This document shows, in pieces, positions 8,124 through 16,181 of a DNA stretch of 28,041 bases. The stretch is taken from the NCBI GenBank assembly GCA_041394885.1, contig JAWKHI010000065.1, positions 1-28,041 of the forward strand. Direction: 5' to 3'. The notes beneath the pieces were generated by a model that did not search any database, was not told the origin of the DNA, and worked only from the letters and a program-made list of their open reading frames with translations. This stretch comes from DSOI01 sp041394885 (GTDB lineage Bacteria; Acidobacteriota; Terriglobia; Bryobacterales; Bryobacteraceae). Each line of letters starts with the position of its first letter. Position 1 is the stretch's first letter. The translations under genes were made by a program, and so were the position numbers.

Positions 8124-11100
8124 TTAGTCTCCCGCCGGGTGGGCGGCCGTTCGCGGAGACCCCGCCGCCCGCCGCCAGTAATACACGATGGAATCCAGAT
8201 AGGTGTAAACAACGGGCGTGAGATACAGGGTCACGAACTGAGACACGATCAGCCCGCCGGCCACCGCGAGGCCCAATGGACGCCTCGTTTCACCACCGGA
8301 CCCGAAACCGATGGCGATGGGAAGAACGCCCAGCAGCGCGGCCATGGTGGTCATCAGAATAGGGCGGAAGCGGATGAGGCAGCCCTGATAGATGGCGTCG
8401 CGCGGCGTCATGCCGTGACGGCGCTCGGCTTCCAGAGCGAAATCGATCTGCATGATCGCATTCTTCTTCACGATCCCCACCAACATGAACAGGCCCACGA
8501 AGGCATAGACGTTCAACTCCTCGCCGAACAGCAGCAGAGTGGCGAGGGCGCCGAGAGCCGCCGACGGTAGTCCGGATAAGATCGTGAGCGGATGGACGTA
8601 GCTCTCGTATAGAACTCCGAGCGCGATGTAGACCACGGTGATCGCGATGATCAGCAGGGTCGTCATGTTCTTCATGGAGTCTTCGAACGCCTTGGCGGTC
8701 CCCTGCGCGCTGGCTTGAATGGTGCCCGGCAGGCGGGCGGCCGCTTCGCGGATTTCACCCACCACGTCGCTTAGCGCGGTGCCGGGGGTCAGGTTGTAGG
8801 AAATCGTCACCGACGCCAGCTGCCCTGAGTGGTTGATCATTTGGGGGCCGGCGTCGGTGTAGACGCTGGCGAAGGCGTCCATCGGAATCAACGCGCCGTC
8901 GCGATTCTTGAAATAGAGCTTGGAAAGCAGATCCGGATGCGCCTGATACTCGGGCTTCACTTCGAGGAGCACCTTGTACTGCGAGGTGGGAGCATAGATC
9001 GTCGAAGACCACCGCGGCCCGAAGGCGTCGTACATCGCGTTGGAAACATCGCGCATGTTGAGGTTGAGGGCGGCCACTTTGTCGCGATCCACTTTCACGT
9101 TCACGCGCGGGTTGCTCAACTGAAGGTCACTGCTCACGTCGGTGATCCCGGGTATTTGCGCGATGGCTTTCTCGAATTCCGGGGCCGCCTGGTACAGTTC
9201 GGCCACGTCTGGCCCTTGAAGTGTGTATTCGTACTGGCTCCGCGATGACCGTCCGCCGATGCGGATCGCCGGCGGCGCGGTTAGAAAGACCCGCGTCCCC
9301 ACGAGCGAGCCCACTTGCGGCCGAAGCTTGGCGATCAGTTCGTTCACGCCGAGTTCACGCTCCTTGCGCGGCTTGAGCGTGATGAATGAGCGCGCTGAGT
9401 TCGCGCTCAGATTGAAGGAACCGCCGGCGCTGGTCATCAGGTTTTCCACGTCTTTGTCGCTGCTGATGATCCTGGCCATGGTCTGCTGATACTCGGCCAT
9501 TTTGTAGTAGGAAATACCTTGCAGTGCCTGCGTATTCGCGTACATGGTGTCGCTGTCCTGGCTCGGAATGAACCCCTTGGGCACCAGTTCGGCCAGATAG
9601 ATGGTGAGGCCCACCGTGCCGAAGAAGACCGCGAGCATCACGGGCCGGGCCCGCAGAACCAGCGTCAGCGTCCAGTCGTACCAGCGGAGCATGATCTGGA
9701 AAAACCACTCGGTGGCCCGAAACAGGATCCCGTTCTTGGCCTCGTGCGCTCCCTTCAACAGCCGGCTGCACAGCATCGGAGTGAGTGAGATCGAAACGAA
9801 GCCGGACAGGATGATCGCCACGACGATGGTTACCGCGAATTCCCGGAACAAGCGTCCCATCAACCCGCCCATGAATAGGATCGGGATAAACACGGCGGCG
9901 AGGGAAACCGTCATCGACACGATGGTGAAGCTGATCTCCTTGGAACCCTTGTACGCCGCCTCCATGATCGTCTCGCCATTCTCGAGATGGCGCACGATGT
10001 TTTCGAGCATCACGATCGCGTCGTCGACCACGAATCCCACAGAGAGGATCAATGCCATCATCGACAGGTTGTCCAGGCTGTAGCCGAGCAGCAGCATCAC
10101 CGCCAGCGTTCCGAACAGCGACAGCGGCAGCGCGGTGGCGGGAATGAAGGTGGCGCGGGTATTGCGCAGGAACAGGAAGATCACCAGAATTACCAGGACA
10201 ACCGCCAGACCCATCGTCAGCTGGATGTCGTCGAAGGCTTCCCGGATGTTGCGGGACCGATCGCCACGGATGGTGAGCACGACGGCAGGCGGAAGCTGCG
10301 CCCGGATCGCGGGAATCAAGGATCGAATCTCATCGTTCACCTTGATCACGTTGCTGTTGGATTGGCGCATTACGGCCAGATTGAGGCCCTTTTTTCCCAC
10401 GCCGTTCTCAAACAGCCACGAACCGGTCTTGTCGTCTTCCACGCTATCGATGACGTCGGCGACATCGCCCAGGCGTATCGGGGCCTTATTGCGGTACGAC
10501 ACGATCACGTCCCGGAACTGCGCGGCGCGCCGCAGTTGCCCGTCGGCGCGGATGTTGAACGCCTGCTTTTCTCCCCACAGCGTGCCGGTGGGCAGATTCG
10601 CGTTCCACTGCCGGAGGGCGCGGCCCACTTCGTCGATGCCGACGTGGTGGACGGCGAGCTTATCGGGGTCCACTTGCACGCGCACGGCGAACTTCTGGGC
10701 TCCGAACACGTTCACCTGCGCCACGCCGTTCACCATCGAGAGACGCTGGGCGATCTTGGTTTCGGCGAACTCCTGCAGTTCGTAGAGCGGCATGGTCTCT
10801 GAAGTGAGGCCCAGGAACATCACTGGTGAATCCGCCGGATTGTATTTGCGGAACGACGGCGGGTTGGGCATCCCCGGGGGCAGCAGCGGCAAGGCTTCGG
10901 CGATGGCTGTTTGCACGTCCACCGCGGCGCCGTCCAATTCGCGATCGAGGCTGAAGGTAAGGGTGATTTGGGTGTTGCCGGTGGCGTTACTCGACGACAT
11001 CGTTTCCAGGCCGGCGATCATGGTGAACTGGCGTTCGAGCGGCGTCGCCACCGCGGACGCCATTGTGTCCGGGTTGGCGCCGGGAAGGCTGGCCGACACC

Positions 11101-11237
11101 ACCAGGGTCGGAAAGTCCACGTTCGGCAAGTCCGCCACGGGCAGCAGCGTGTATGAGATCGCTCCGAACACGGCAAGGGCCAGCATCAGCAAGCTGGTCG
11201 CCACCGGACGCCGGATGAAGATGGCGGAAAAATTCAC
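8124..11237 (-). CDS. RND efflux pump inner-membrane subunit (first of tandem pair)
   Basis: A 1037-residue HAE1-type RND transporter, paralogous to its downstream neighbour. The two align without a gap over the first 410 residues, and 42 of the first 60 residues are identical by hand count. The TM4 proton-relay pair is Asp405/Asp406, and the lysine of the relay lies in MLVGIVKKNAIM. The start is a GTG at 11237 behind AAGGAGGG, which begins directly after the stop codon of the adaptor gene. With the adaptor and the second pump it should build a tripartite exporter across the envelope. The substrate cannot be read from sequence; MdtABC-type pumps handle bile salts, novobiocin and similar compounds. 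Confidence 0.93.
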   Translation of the reverse strand: MNFSAIFIRRPVATSLLMLALAVFGAISYTLLPVADLPNVDFPTLVVSASLPGANPDTMASAVATPLERQFTMIAGLETMSSSNATGNTQITLTFSLDRELDGAAVDVQTAIAEALPLLPPGMPNPPSFRKYNPADSPVMFLGLTSETMPLYELQEFAETKIAQRLSMVNGVAQVNVFGAQKFAVRVQVDPDKLAVHHVGIDEVGRALRQWNANLPTGTLWGEKQAFNIRADGQLRRAAQFRDVIVSYRNKAPIRLGDVADVIDSVEDDKTGSWLFENGVGKKGLNLAVMRQSNSNVIKVNDEIRSLIPAIRAQLPPAVVLTIRGDRSRNIREAFDDIQLTMGLAVVLVILVIFLFLRNTRATFIPATALPLSLFGTLAVMLLLGYSLDNLSMMALILSVGFVVDDAIVMLENIVRHLENGETIMEAAYKGSKEISFTIVSMTVSLAAVFIPILFMGGLMGRLFREFAVTIVVAIILSGFVSISLTPMLCSRLLKGAHEAKNGILFRATEWFFQIMLRWYDWTLTLVLRARPVMLAVFFGTVGLTIYLAELVPKGFIPSQDSDTMYANTQALQGISYYKMAEYQQTMARIISSDKDVENLMTSAGGSFNLSANSARSFITLKPRKERELGVNELIAKLRPQVGSLVGTRVFLTAPPAIRIGGRSSRSQYEYTLQGPDVAELYQAAPEFEKAIAQIPGITDVSSDLQLSNPRVNVKVDRDKVAALNLNMRDVSNAMYDAFGPRWSSTIYAPTSQYKVLLEVKPEYQAHPDLLSKLYFKNRDGALIPMDAFASVYTDAGPQMINHSGQLASVTISYNLTPGTALSDVVGEIREAAARLPGTIQASAQGTAKAFEDSMKNMTTLLIIAITVVYIALGVLYESYVHPLTILSGLPSAALGALATLLLFGEELNVYAFVGLFMLVGIVKKNAIMQIDFALEAERRHGMTPRDAIYQGCLIRFRPILMTTMAALLGVLPIAIGFGSGGETRRPLGLAVAGGLIVSQFVTLYLTPVVYTYLDSIVYYWRRAAGSPRTAAHPAGD

Positions 11238-11246
11238 GCGCCCTCC

Positions 11247-12542
11247 TTACTCCTGGGACTGCTTCTTCTTGCCTTTTTTCTTGCCCTGGCCGGATTTCGC
11301 GGGTGCGGCGTTGTCGTCGCCAGGCCGGCGCACACGCACCGGCATTCCCGGGGCCAGACGCAATTGCCCTTCGGTCACGACGGTGTCGCCGGCGGACAAA
11401 CCGCGGTCGATGATAATGTCCTGATCGATACGGCCGGCCGTCGAGACGGGCACCATCTCAACGCGGTTGTCCGCGGTGACGCGATATACGTAGGAGCCAT
11501 CCTGGCCGGTTTGGACGGCCTGATTGGGAACCAGGAGAGCGCCGCTCTGGAAGCCGAGGCGGAGCGATACGCGGACGAATTGGCCGGGCCACAAGCGGCG
11601 GCCGCCGTTGGTGAAGGTCGCCTTGAGGCGGATGGTCCCCGTGTTGGTGTCGACCGAAGAATCGACGAAGGTGAGAGTTCCCGTTTCGGGCTTGGCCGGA
11701 TCGTCGGGCGGGGAGGCGGTTACGGGAAGACGGCCCCTTGCCATCGCGGCTTTGATGGGATTTAACTGGGCTTCCGGGATGGAGAAGCTCACGTAGACCG
11801 GCTGCACCTGGCTGATGGCGATCAACTCGGTGGCGTTGGCGGAGGCGAGGTTGCCTTCCTTGGCCGCCAGCGGGCCGGTGCGGCCGTCAACCGGCGACAC
11901 GATGCTGGTGTAGCCAAGCATGATGCGCGCGGTCTTGACGGCGGCTTCGCCGGCCTCGACCGATGCCTCGGCGCTCGCGATGGCCGCTCGATCGGCCTCG
12001 ATTGCCTGGTGCAGCACGTCGGCGTTCGATTGATACTGCTCGGCTTGGTCTTTTGAGATGACTCCTTGCTTCTGCAGATCCGCAAAGCGTCCGGCCTGGG
12101 AGGTGACGAAGCGCTGTTGGGCTTCGTCGCGGCTGAGATTCGCTTTGGCTTGCAGCAACTGGGCGCGGTCGCGCGCCAGGTTCGCTTCCGCCTGATTCAC
12201 CTGCGATTGAAACGGCGCCGGGTCAATGGTGAACAGGCGGTCGCCTTTGCGGACGAAATCACCTTCATGGAAATGGACCTTGTCGATGGGCCCGGTGATC
12301 CGGGGCTTTACCACCACGGTCGAGTACGCTTCCACGTTCCCGATGATCTCTAGGTCCAGGGGTACATCGCGCGCTGCCACCTGGGCTACGATAACCGGCG
12401 CGACTTCGCCTTTCTTTCCCCCCTTCTTCTTGCCCTCCGTGCCCGCGGATTCATTCTGGCAGCTCGTTAGCCAAAGCGCCAGGACGGCGCCGATCCAGAC
12501 GGCGCGATGAAACGCTTTAAATGCAGGTAATGACGCGATCAT
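11247..12542 (-). CDS. RND efflux periplasmic adaptor lipoprotein (AcrA/MdtA-like)
   Basis: A 431-residue membrane-fusion protein. The N-terminal hydrophobic segment ends in the lipobox LTSC with Cys28, so it should be anchored to the inner membrane by lipid. The usual order follows: a barrel-sandwich half (GNVEAYSTVVVKPRITG), a long alpha-helical hairpin with many Gln, Ala and Glu residues (about 115-205), the second sandwich half (GYTSIVSPVDGRTG), then beta-barrel and membrane-proximal domains. It links the pump pair to an outer-membrane channel that is not encoded in this window. Unusually, lysine-rich tracts occur both just after the lipid anchor and at the extreme C-terminus. A CTGGAG ribosome site sits 4 nt before the ATG. 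It is the first gene of the operon. Confidence 0.93.
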   Translation of the reverse strand: MIASLPAFKAFHRAVWIGAVLALWLTSCQNESAGTEGKKKGGKKGEVAPVIVAQVAARDVPLDLEIIGNVEAYSTVVVKPRITGPIDKVHFHEGDFVRKGDRLFTIDPAPFQSQVNQAEANLARDRAQLLQAKANLSRDEAQQRFVTSQAGRFADLQKQGVISKDQAEQYQSNADVLHQAIEADRAAIASAEASVEAGEAAVKTARIMLGYTSIVSPVDGRTGPLAAKEGNLASANATELIAISQVQPVYVSFSIPEAQLNPIKAAMARGRLPVTASPPDDPAKPETGTLTFVDSSVDTNTGTIRLKATFTNGGRRLWPGQFVRVSLRLGFQSGALLVPNQAVQTGQDGSYVYRVTADNRVEMVPVSTAGRIDQDIIIDRGLSAGDTVVTEGQLRLAPGMPVRVRRPGDDNAAPAKSGQGKKKGKKKQSQE

Positions 12543-12722
12543 GAGGCTCCAGGTAAGGCGTGCGTTGATTCCGCTATGTTACTAGATCGCGCGGTTGCGG
12601 CGGTACTGGAGGCGCGAGACGAACTTGGCGGATGCCTCGAGCGGCTGCGGTGCTCGGGCCCTGTGCGGTATCCTGAAAGACACCCGACAGCTTCCGCTTG
12701 CAAGAAGGAGATTCAGATCCTC
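12543..12722. promoter_or_regulatory. Divergent promoter region, RND operon versus oxidoreductase operon
   Basis: A 180-bp gap between two divergent operons. It must contain the promoter of the RND operon (minus) and that of the oxidoreductase-kinase pair (plus). A TATCCT at 12669-12674 could be a plus-strand -10, but no good -35 precedes it. AAGGAG at about 12705-12710 is the likely ribosome site of the oxidoreductase, with a long 12-nt spacing. No regulator gene for the pump lies next to it. Confidence 0.3.
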
Positions 12723-13985
12723 ATGATTGAGTCCAAGTCCGACAATCTTTCCCGGCGCAATATCCTGAAGGCCGCGGTCACGGCCGCACCGGCCGTGATG
12801 CCCGCCTTGGCCGCCAGTGACCAGGTCACCGTCGGAATGATCGGCGTCGGCAGCCGGGGCAATTATCTTACCGAACGGCTGTACGTTGGCAGCGGATCGA
12901 TGATCAAGGTGTTGGCCACGTGCGACACCTATGAGGGCCATCGCAACCGGTCCAAGGACCGGATTCAGACCATGGGCGGCAATACCCCCACCACCCATGT
13001 CGACTATCGCGAAGTGCTGGCCAATCGAGACATCAACACCGTCGTTATCGCCACCCCTGAGCACCTTCACCACGATATGACGATCGCCGCGCTCAAAGCG
13101 GGCAAGAACGTCTATATCGAAAAGCCGCTGGCTCACACGATCGAAGAAGGCGAAGAGATCCTAAAGGCTGCCAAGGCCGCGGGCAAGAAAGTGCAGGTGG
13201 GCACGCAGAACCGCAGCAATTCACTCTACGGAATGGCCCGCCAGATGATCCAGCAGGGCATGATCGGCGACTGCCACTACGTCCGCGCGTTCTGGTACCG
13301 CAACTCGCTCCCCGGCGGCGCGGCCGCCTGGCGCTATACCATTCCCAAGGACGCCAACCCCCAGAACACAGACTGGCAGAAATTCCTGGGCTCAGCCACC
13401 AAGCGCGATTTCGATCCGCAGCGGTACTATCAATGGCGGCTCTATTGGGACTATTCGGGCGGCATCTCCACCGATCTGCTCGTCCACCAGACCGACATCA
13501 CCAATTTCGTGCTCGGCAAGACCGTACCGCAAAGTTGCATGTCGTCAGGCGGTGTGTACCGGTGGACCGATGCCAAGGACGATCGGGAAGTGCCCGATAC
13601 CATGAGCGCCATCTACGAGTACAATGACAAGTTTCACCTGAACTATAGCTGTTACTTCGGGAACGACAACTTCGGCTATGGGGAGAATTTCTGCGGCAAC
13701 GACGGCACCATCGAAGTGCTGAACCGGCAGATCCTCAGCTACACGCCGCAAAAGCACGTCAAGGGCCGGCAGCCGACGCGCATCGAGCTGCCCGGCAACG
13801 ACAACCTTGCGGTGGAAGCGCACCTCCGCAATCTGATCCTGGCCGTGCAGGGGAAAGCGGAACTGGTGGCGCCGGTGGAGGTAGGCCAGCAGGCCGCGAT
13901 CTCCGGACATATGGCGACGCTGTCACTGCGTAACGGCAAGAAAATCGTTTGGGACGACGGCGCGCGCAAGTACAGCTTCGTTTAG
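12723..13985 (+). CDS. Gfo/Idh/MocA family oxidoreductase with Tat-type signal
   Basis: A 420-residue NAD(P)-dependent oxidoreductase. The N-terminus carries a twin-arginine type leader (SRRNILKAA, Arg11-Arg12), so export in folded form is expected. The Rossmann fold has GVGSRG at 41-46, and the family EKP motif is Glu133-Lys134-Pro135 in YIEKPLAH. The C-terminal substrate domain contains WDYSGGISTDLLVHQTD. Family members oxidise or reduce sugars and inositols, and some use bound NAD as glycosidases. The frame is open from 12576, but the ATG at 12723 is preferred because it starts the Tat leader and follows an AAGGAG site. A sugar kinase follows after 31 bp, supporting a carbohydrate role; the substrate is unknown. 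Confidence 0.87.
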   Translation: MIESKSDNLSRRNILKAAVTAAPAVMPALAASDQVTVGMIGVGSRGNYLTERLYVGSGSMIKVLATCDTYEGHRNRSKDRIQTMGGNTPTTHVDYREVLANRDINTVVIATPEHLHHDMTIAALKAGKNVYIEKPLAHTIEEGEEILKAAKAAGKKVQVGTQNRSNSLYGMARQMIQQGMIGDCHYVRAFWYRNSLPGGAAAWRYTIPKDANPQNTDWQKFLGSATKRDFDPQRYYQWRLYWDYSGGISTDLLVHQTDITNFVLGKTVPQSCMSSGGVYRWTDAKDDREVPDTMSAIYEYNDKFHLNYSCYFGNDNFGYGENFCGNDGTIEVLNRQILSYTPQKHVKGRQPTRIELPGNDNLAVEAHLRNLILAVQGKAELVAPVEVGQQAAISGHMATLSLRNGKKIVWDDGARKYSFV

Positions 13986-14016
13986 AACCGATCGCAAAAT
14001 CTCCGAGGGAACCATC

Positions 14017-15099
14017 ATGAGCAATGGATTGAATCTTCGTGCGGACGCGCGCTTTGACCTGATCTCGATCGGCGCGCTGGTACACCGGCTGGACCCCGGC
14101 GTGATCCCGTTCCGGAAGGCGCACGAGTGCCAGATCCACGTGAGCGGAGGCGAGTTCAATGTGGCGGCCAACCTCGCCGATTGTTTCGGCCTTCGCACCG
14201 GCGTCGTCTCGGCGATGTCGAACTACCCGATCGGCGACCTGATCGCCGAGCGCGTGAAGGCGATGGGGGTGACGCCTTTCTACAAGCGGTTCGAGCACAA
14301 CGGCGTGAATGGTCCCAACATGGCGGCCGTATACAGCGATCGGGGGCTGGGCGTACGTGCGCCGGTGGTGTTCTACAACCGTTGCAACGAAGCGGCCGCC
14401 CTGCTCAAGGCGGGTGACTTTGATTGGAACGAGATCTATGCCGGCGGCGCGAAATGGGTCCATTCCGGCGGTATTTTCGCCGCGCTGTCTCCCACCACGT
14501 CCGACGTCATTATCGAAGGCATGCAGGCGGCTAAGGCGCAAGGCGGAGTCTGTTCGCTCGATCTCAACTACCGGGCCAAGCTGTGGAAAATATCGGGCGG
14601 TGAGGAGCGCGCACAAACCATGATCGCCAAAATCATGGAGAACGTGGACGTTCTAGTGGGCAATGAAGAGGACCTGCAAAAAGGCCTTGGCGTGGCTGGC
14701 CCCGAGGTGGCCGCCAAGTCCAAGCTCGACCCCAGTACCTTTTTCAGCATGATCGATCGCGTAGTGGAAAAGTTTCCGAACGTGAAAGTGGTCGCCACCA
14801 CGCTGCGTGAGGTACACACCACCAACCGGCATAGCTGGAGCGCGGTGGCTTGGATTAACGGCAAGACGCATGTCGCGCCCACCTGCGAACTCGACGTTTA
14901 CGATCGCGTGGGCGGCGGCGACGGATTCGCGGCCGGTTTCTTCTACGGATTGATGTCCGGCGCTTCGCCCGAAGACGCCGTCAAGCTCGGATGGGCGCAC
15001 GGCGCGCTGCTGACTACTTTCCCCGGCGACACCACCATGGCCACGATCGACGAAGTGAAGGCTTTCGCCCAGGGCGGCTCGGCGCGTATCCAGCGGTAG
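14017..15099 (+). CDS. PfkB-family sugar kinase, possibly 2-keto-3-deoxygluconate kinase
   Basis: A 360-residue ribokinase-fold kinase. The N-terminal PfkB signature region is GGEFNVAANLADCFGL (44-59), and the C-terminal signature is YDRVGGGDGFAAGFFYG, with the anion hole at 299-301 and the catalytic base Asp302. A VVFYNRCNEAA segment around 117-127 resembles the sugar-acid binding loop of KDG kinases, but specificity cannot be fixed by eye. It should phosphorylate a sugar or sugar acid with ATP in the cytoplasm. It follows the oxidoreductase gene by 31 bp and has its own GAGGGA ribosome site, so the two probably form an operon. It ends 18 bp from a convergent gene. Confidence 0.85.
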   Translation: MSNGLNLRADARFDLISIGALVHRLDPGVIPFRKAHECQIHVSGGEFNVAANLADCFGLRTGVVSAMSNYPIGDLIAERVKAMGVTPFYKRFEHNGVNGPNMAAVYSDRGLGVRAPVVFYNRCNEAAALLKAGDFDWNEIYAGGAKWVHSGGIFAALSPTTSDVIIEGMQAAKAQGGVCSLDLNYRAKLWKISGGEERAQTMIAKIMENVDVLVGNEEDLQKGLGVAGPEVAAKSKLDPSTFFSMIDRVVEKFPNVKVVATTLREVHTTNRHSWSAVAWINGKTHVAPTCELDVYDRVGGGDGFAAGFFYGLMSGASPEDAVKLGWAHGALLTTFPGDTTMATIDEVKAFAQGGSARIQR

Positions 15100-15117
15100 T
15101 GACCAGCGATAGGGAAA

Positions 15118-16131
15118 TTACGGCTTGAACCGGTAGATCAGCAGTCCGTATCCGACTCCGGCCGGATCGGTGGTCCGCGCATACTGAAATGCCATGAAGC
15201 GGCCGTCTGTGGAAACCACCGGATTGGAGGCTTTGCCGCCTTCGAAGTCATTGAAGTGGGTCAGCCGCGTGAAATCCTTACCCGTGCCATCCATCCGGAG
15301 TTTCCAGATGTCGATGTTGCCGGAACCGCGCTTGCCGCCTAGTTTCTCGCACTGCCTGTCTGCCTCCACCAGCGTGTACTGGCCGTCCGGGAAGATGCCC
15401 TCGGTTTCGTTGTACGAGCCCGGGGCCTTGGATAGGTTCACCGCCGCGCCCGTGGTGAGGTCCAGCGACATCGCCGAGCCCAACCCCTTCGGCTCATAGC
15501 AGGTGAAGGTGAGCTTCTTGTCGTTGTCGTAGAAGTCCTGCGATTCCAGCCGGCAATTGGCGTCCGGGCTCCGATGGATAACCTTCTTGTTGATCAGCTT
15601 CGCCGCTCCGCCGGAAATGCTGACCTCGGCCAGTTCGAGGCGTGAACCCTGGCCGAGCGACGGATCCTGCGCCGGCAGCACCGAGAATGAGACCAACATG
15701 CTCTGCTTGGAAATGGCGATCCCTTCGCTCATCTTCTGCCCCATCTTCACCGGCTTGGAGCCGGGTTCCCTGCTCAGGAACCACAACTCGTTGTCGCGGG
15801 TGCGGCTGGTGTGGATGTCCTCGAAATGATCGGCGCCGATGAGGATGTAGTCGCCTGTGCGCAAGTGCATCACGCGCAGGAAGGCCGCGCCCGGCACGTT
15901 GCAGGTGAGGCAGCGGATGATCCTGGTCTCCAGATCAATGACGAAAGCGTCTCCGAAGCTCTTGTTCATGAACGCGATGCGACGGTTGTCGGGAGAAATG
16001 TCGGCCCGTTCGCCGAAATGAGTGAGGATCTCGATCTCTGGCGGAAGATGTTCGAGCGGGTTCCCGGGCTTGCGTTGCGCCGTGGCAACGCAGGCGGCCA
16101 GTAACAAAGAGCCTGCGGCGAGGAGTCTCAT
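15118..16131 (-). CDS. Exported TolB/WD40-like beta-propeller protein
   Basis: A 337-residue protein with an N-terminal export signal. Either Cys14 in LLLAAC is a lipobox, or signal peptidase I cuts before Gln19 (VATAQ). The mature part has PD40-like propeller strands such as DISPDNRRIAFMNKSFG (about 49-65) and VVSTDGRFMAFQYAR near the end, typical of TolB-like proteins of acidobacteria. No enzyme motif is visible. It could bind a ligand or serve as a scaffold in the periplasm; the function is unknown. Its start lies 50 bp after the stop of the second oxidoreductase gene, so they may share a transcript. Confidence 0.68.
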   Translation of the reverse strand: MRLLAAGSLLLAACVATAQRKPGNPLEHLPPEIEILTHFGERADISPDNRRIAFMNKSFGDAFVIDLETRIIRCLTCNVPGAAFLRVMHLRTGDYILIGADHFEDIHTSRTRDNELWFLSREPGSKPVKMGQKMSEGIAISKQSMLVSFSVLPAQDPSLGQGSRLELAEVSISGGAAKLINKKVIHRSPDANCRLESQDFYDNDKKLTFTCYEPKGLGSAMSLDLTTGAAVNLSKAPGSYNETEGIFPDGQYTLVEADRQCEKLGGKRGSGNIDIWKLRMDGTGKDFTRLTHFNDFEGGKASNPVVSTDGRFMAFQYARTTDPAGVGYGLLIYRFKP

Positions 16132-16181
16132 GACCGGAAATCATATCACGCCGGCCGGAGAGACTTTCGCTGCTCCCGATC

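Noticed and set aside
8123..8212. An N-terminal extension of the second RND pump
   Set aside because: The added residues lie inside the upstream pump gene, look like shadow sequence, and would put hydrophilic Arg-rich residues before TM1. The start with a ribosome site at 8122 matches the paralogue.
5579..8221. An 880-codon open frame on the plus strand
   Set aside because: It lies exactly antisense to the RND pump gene, is rich in His, Arg, Gln and Asp with no domain or membrane pattern, and is explained by high GC in codon position 3 of the real gene.
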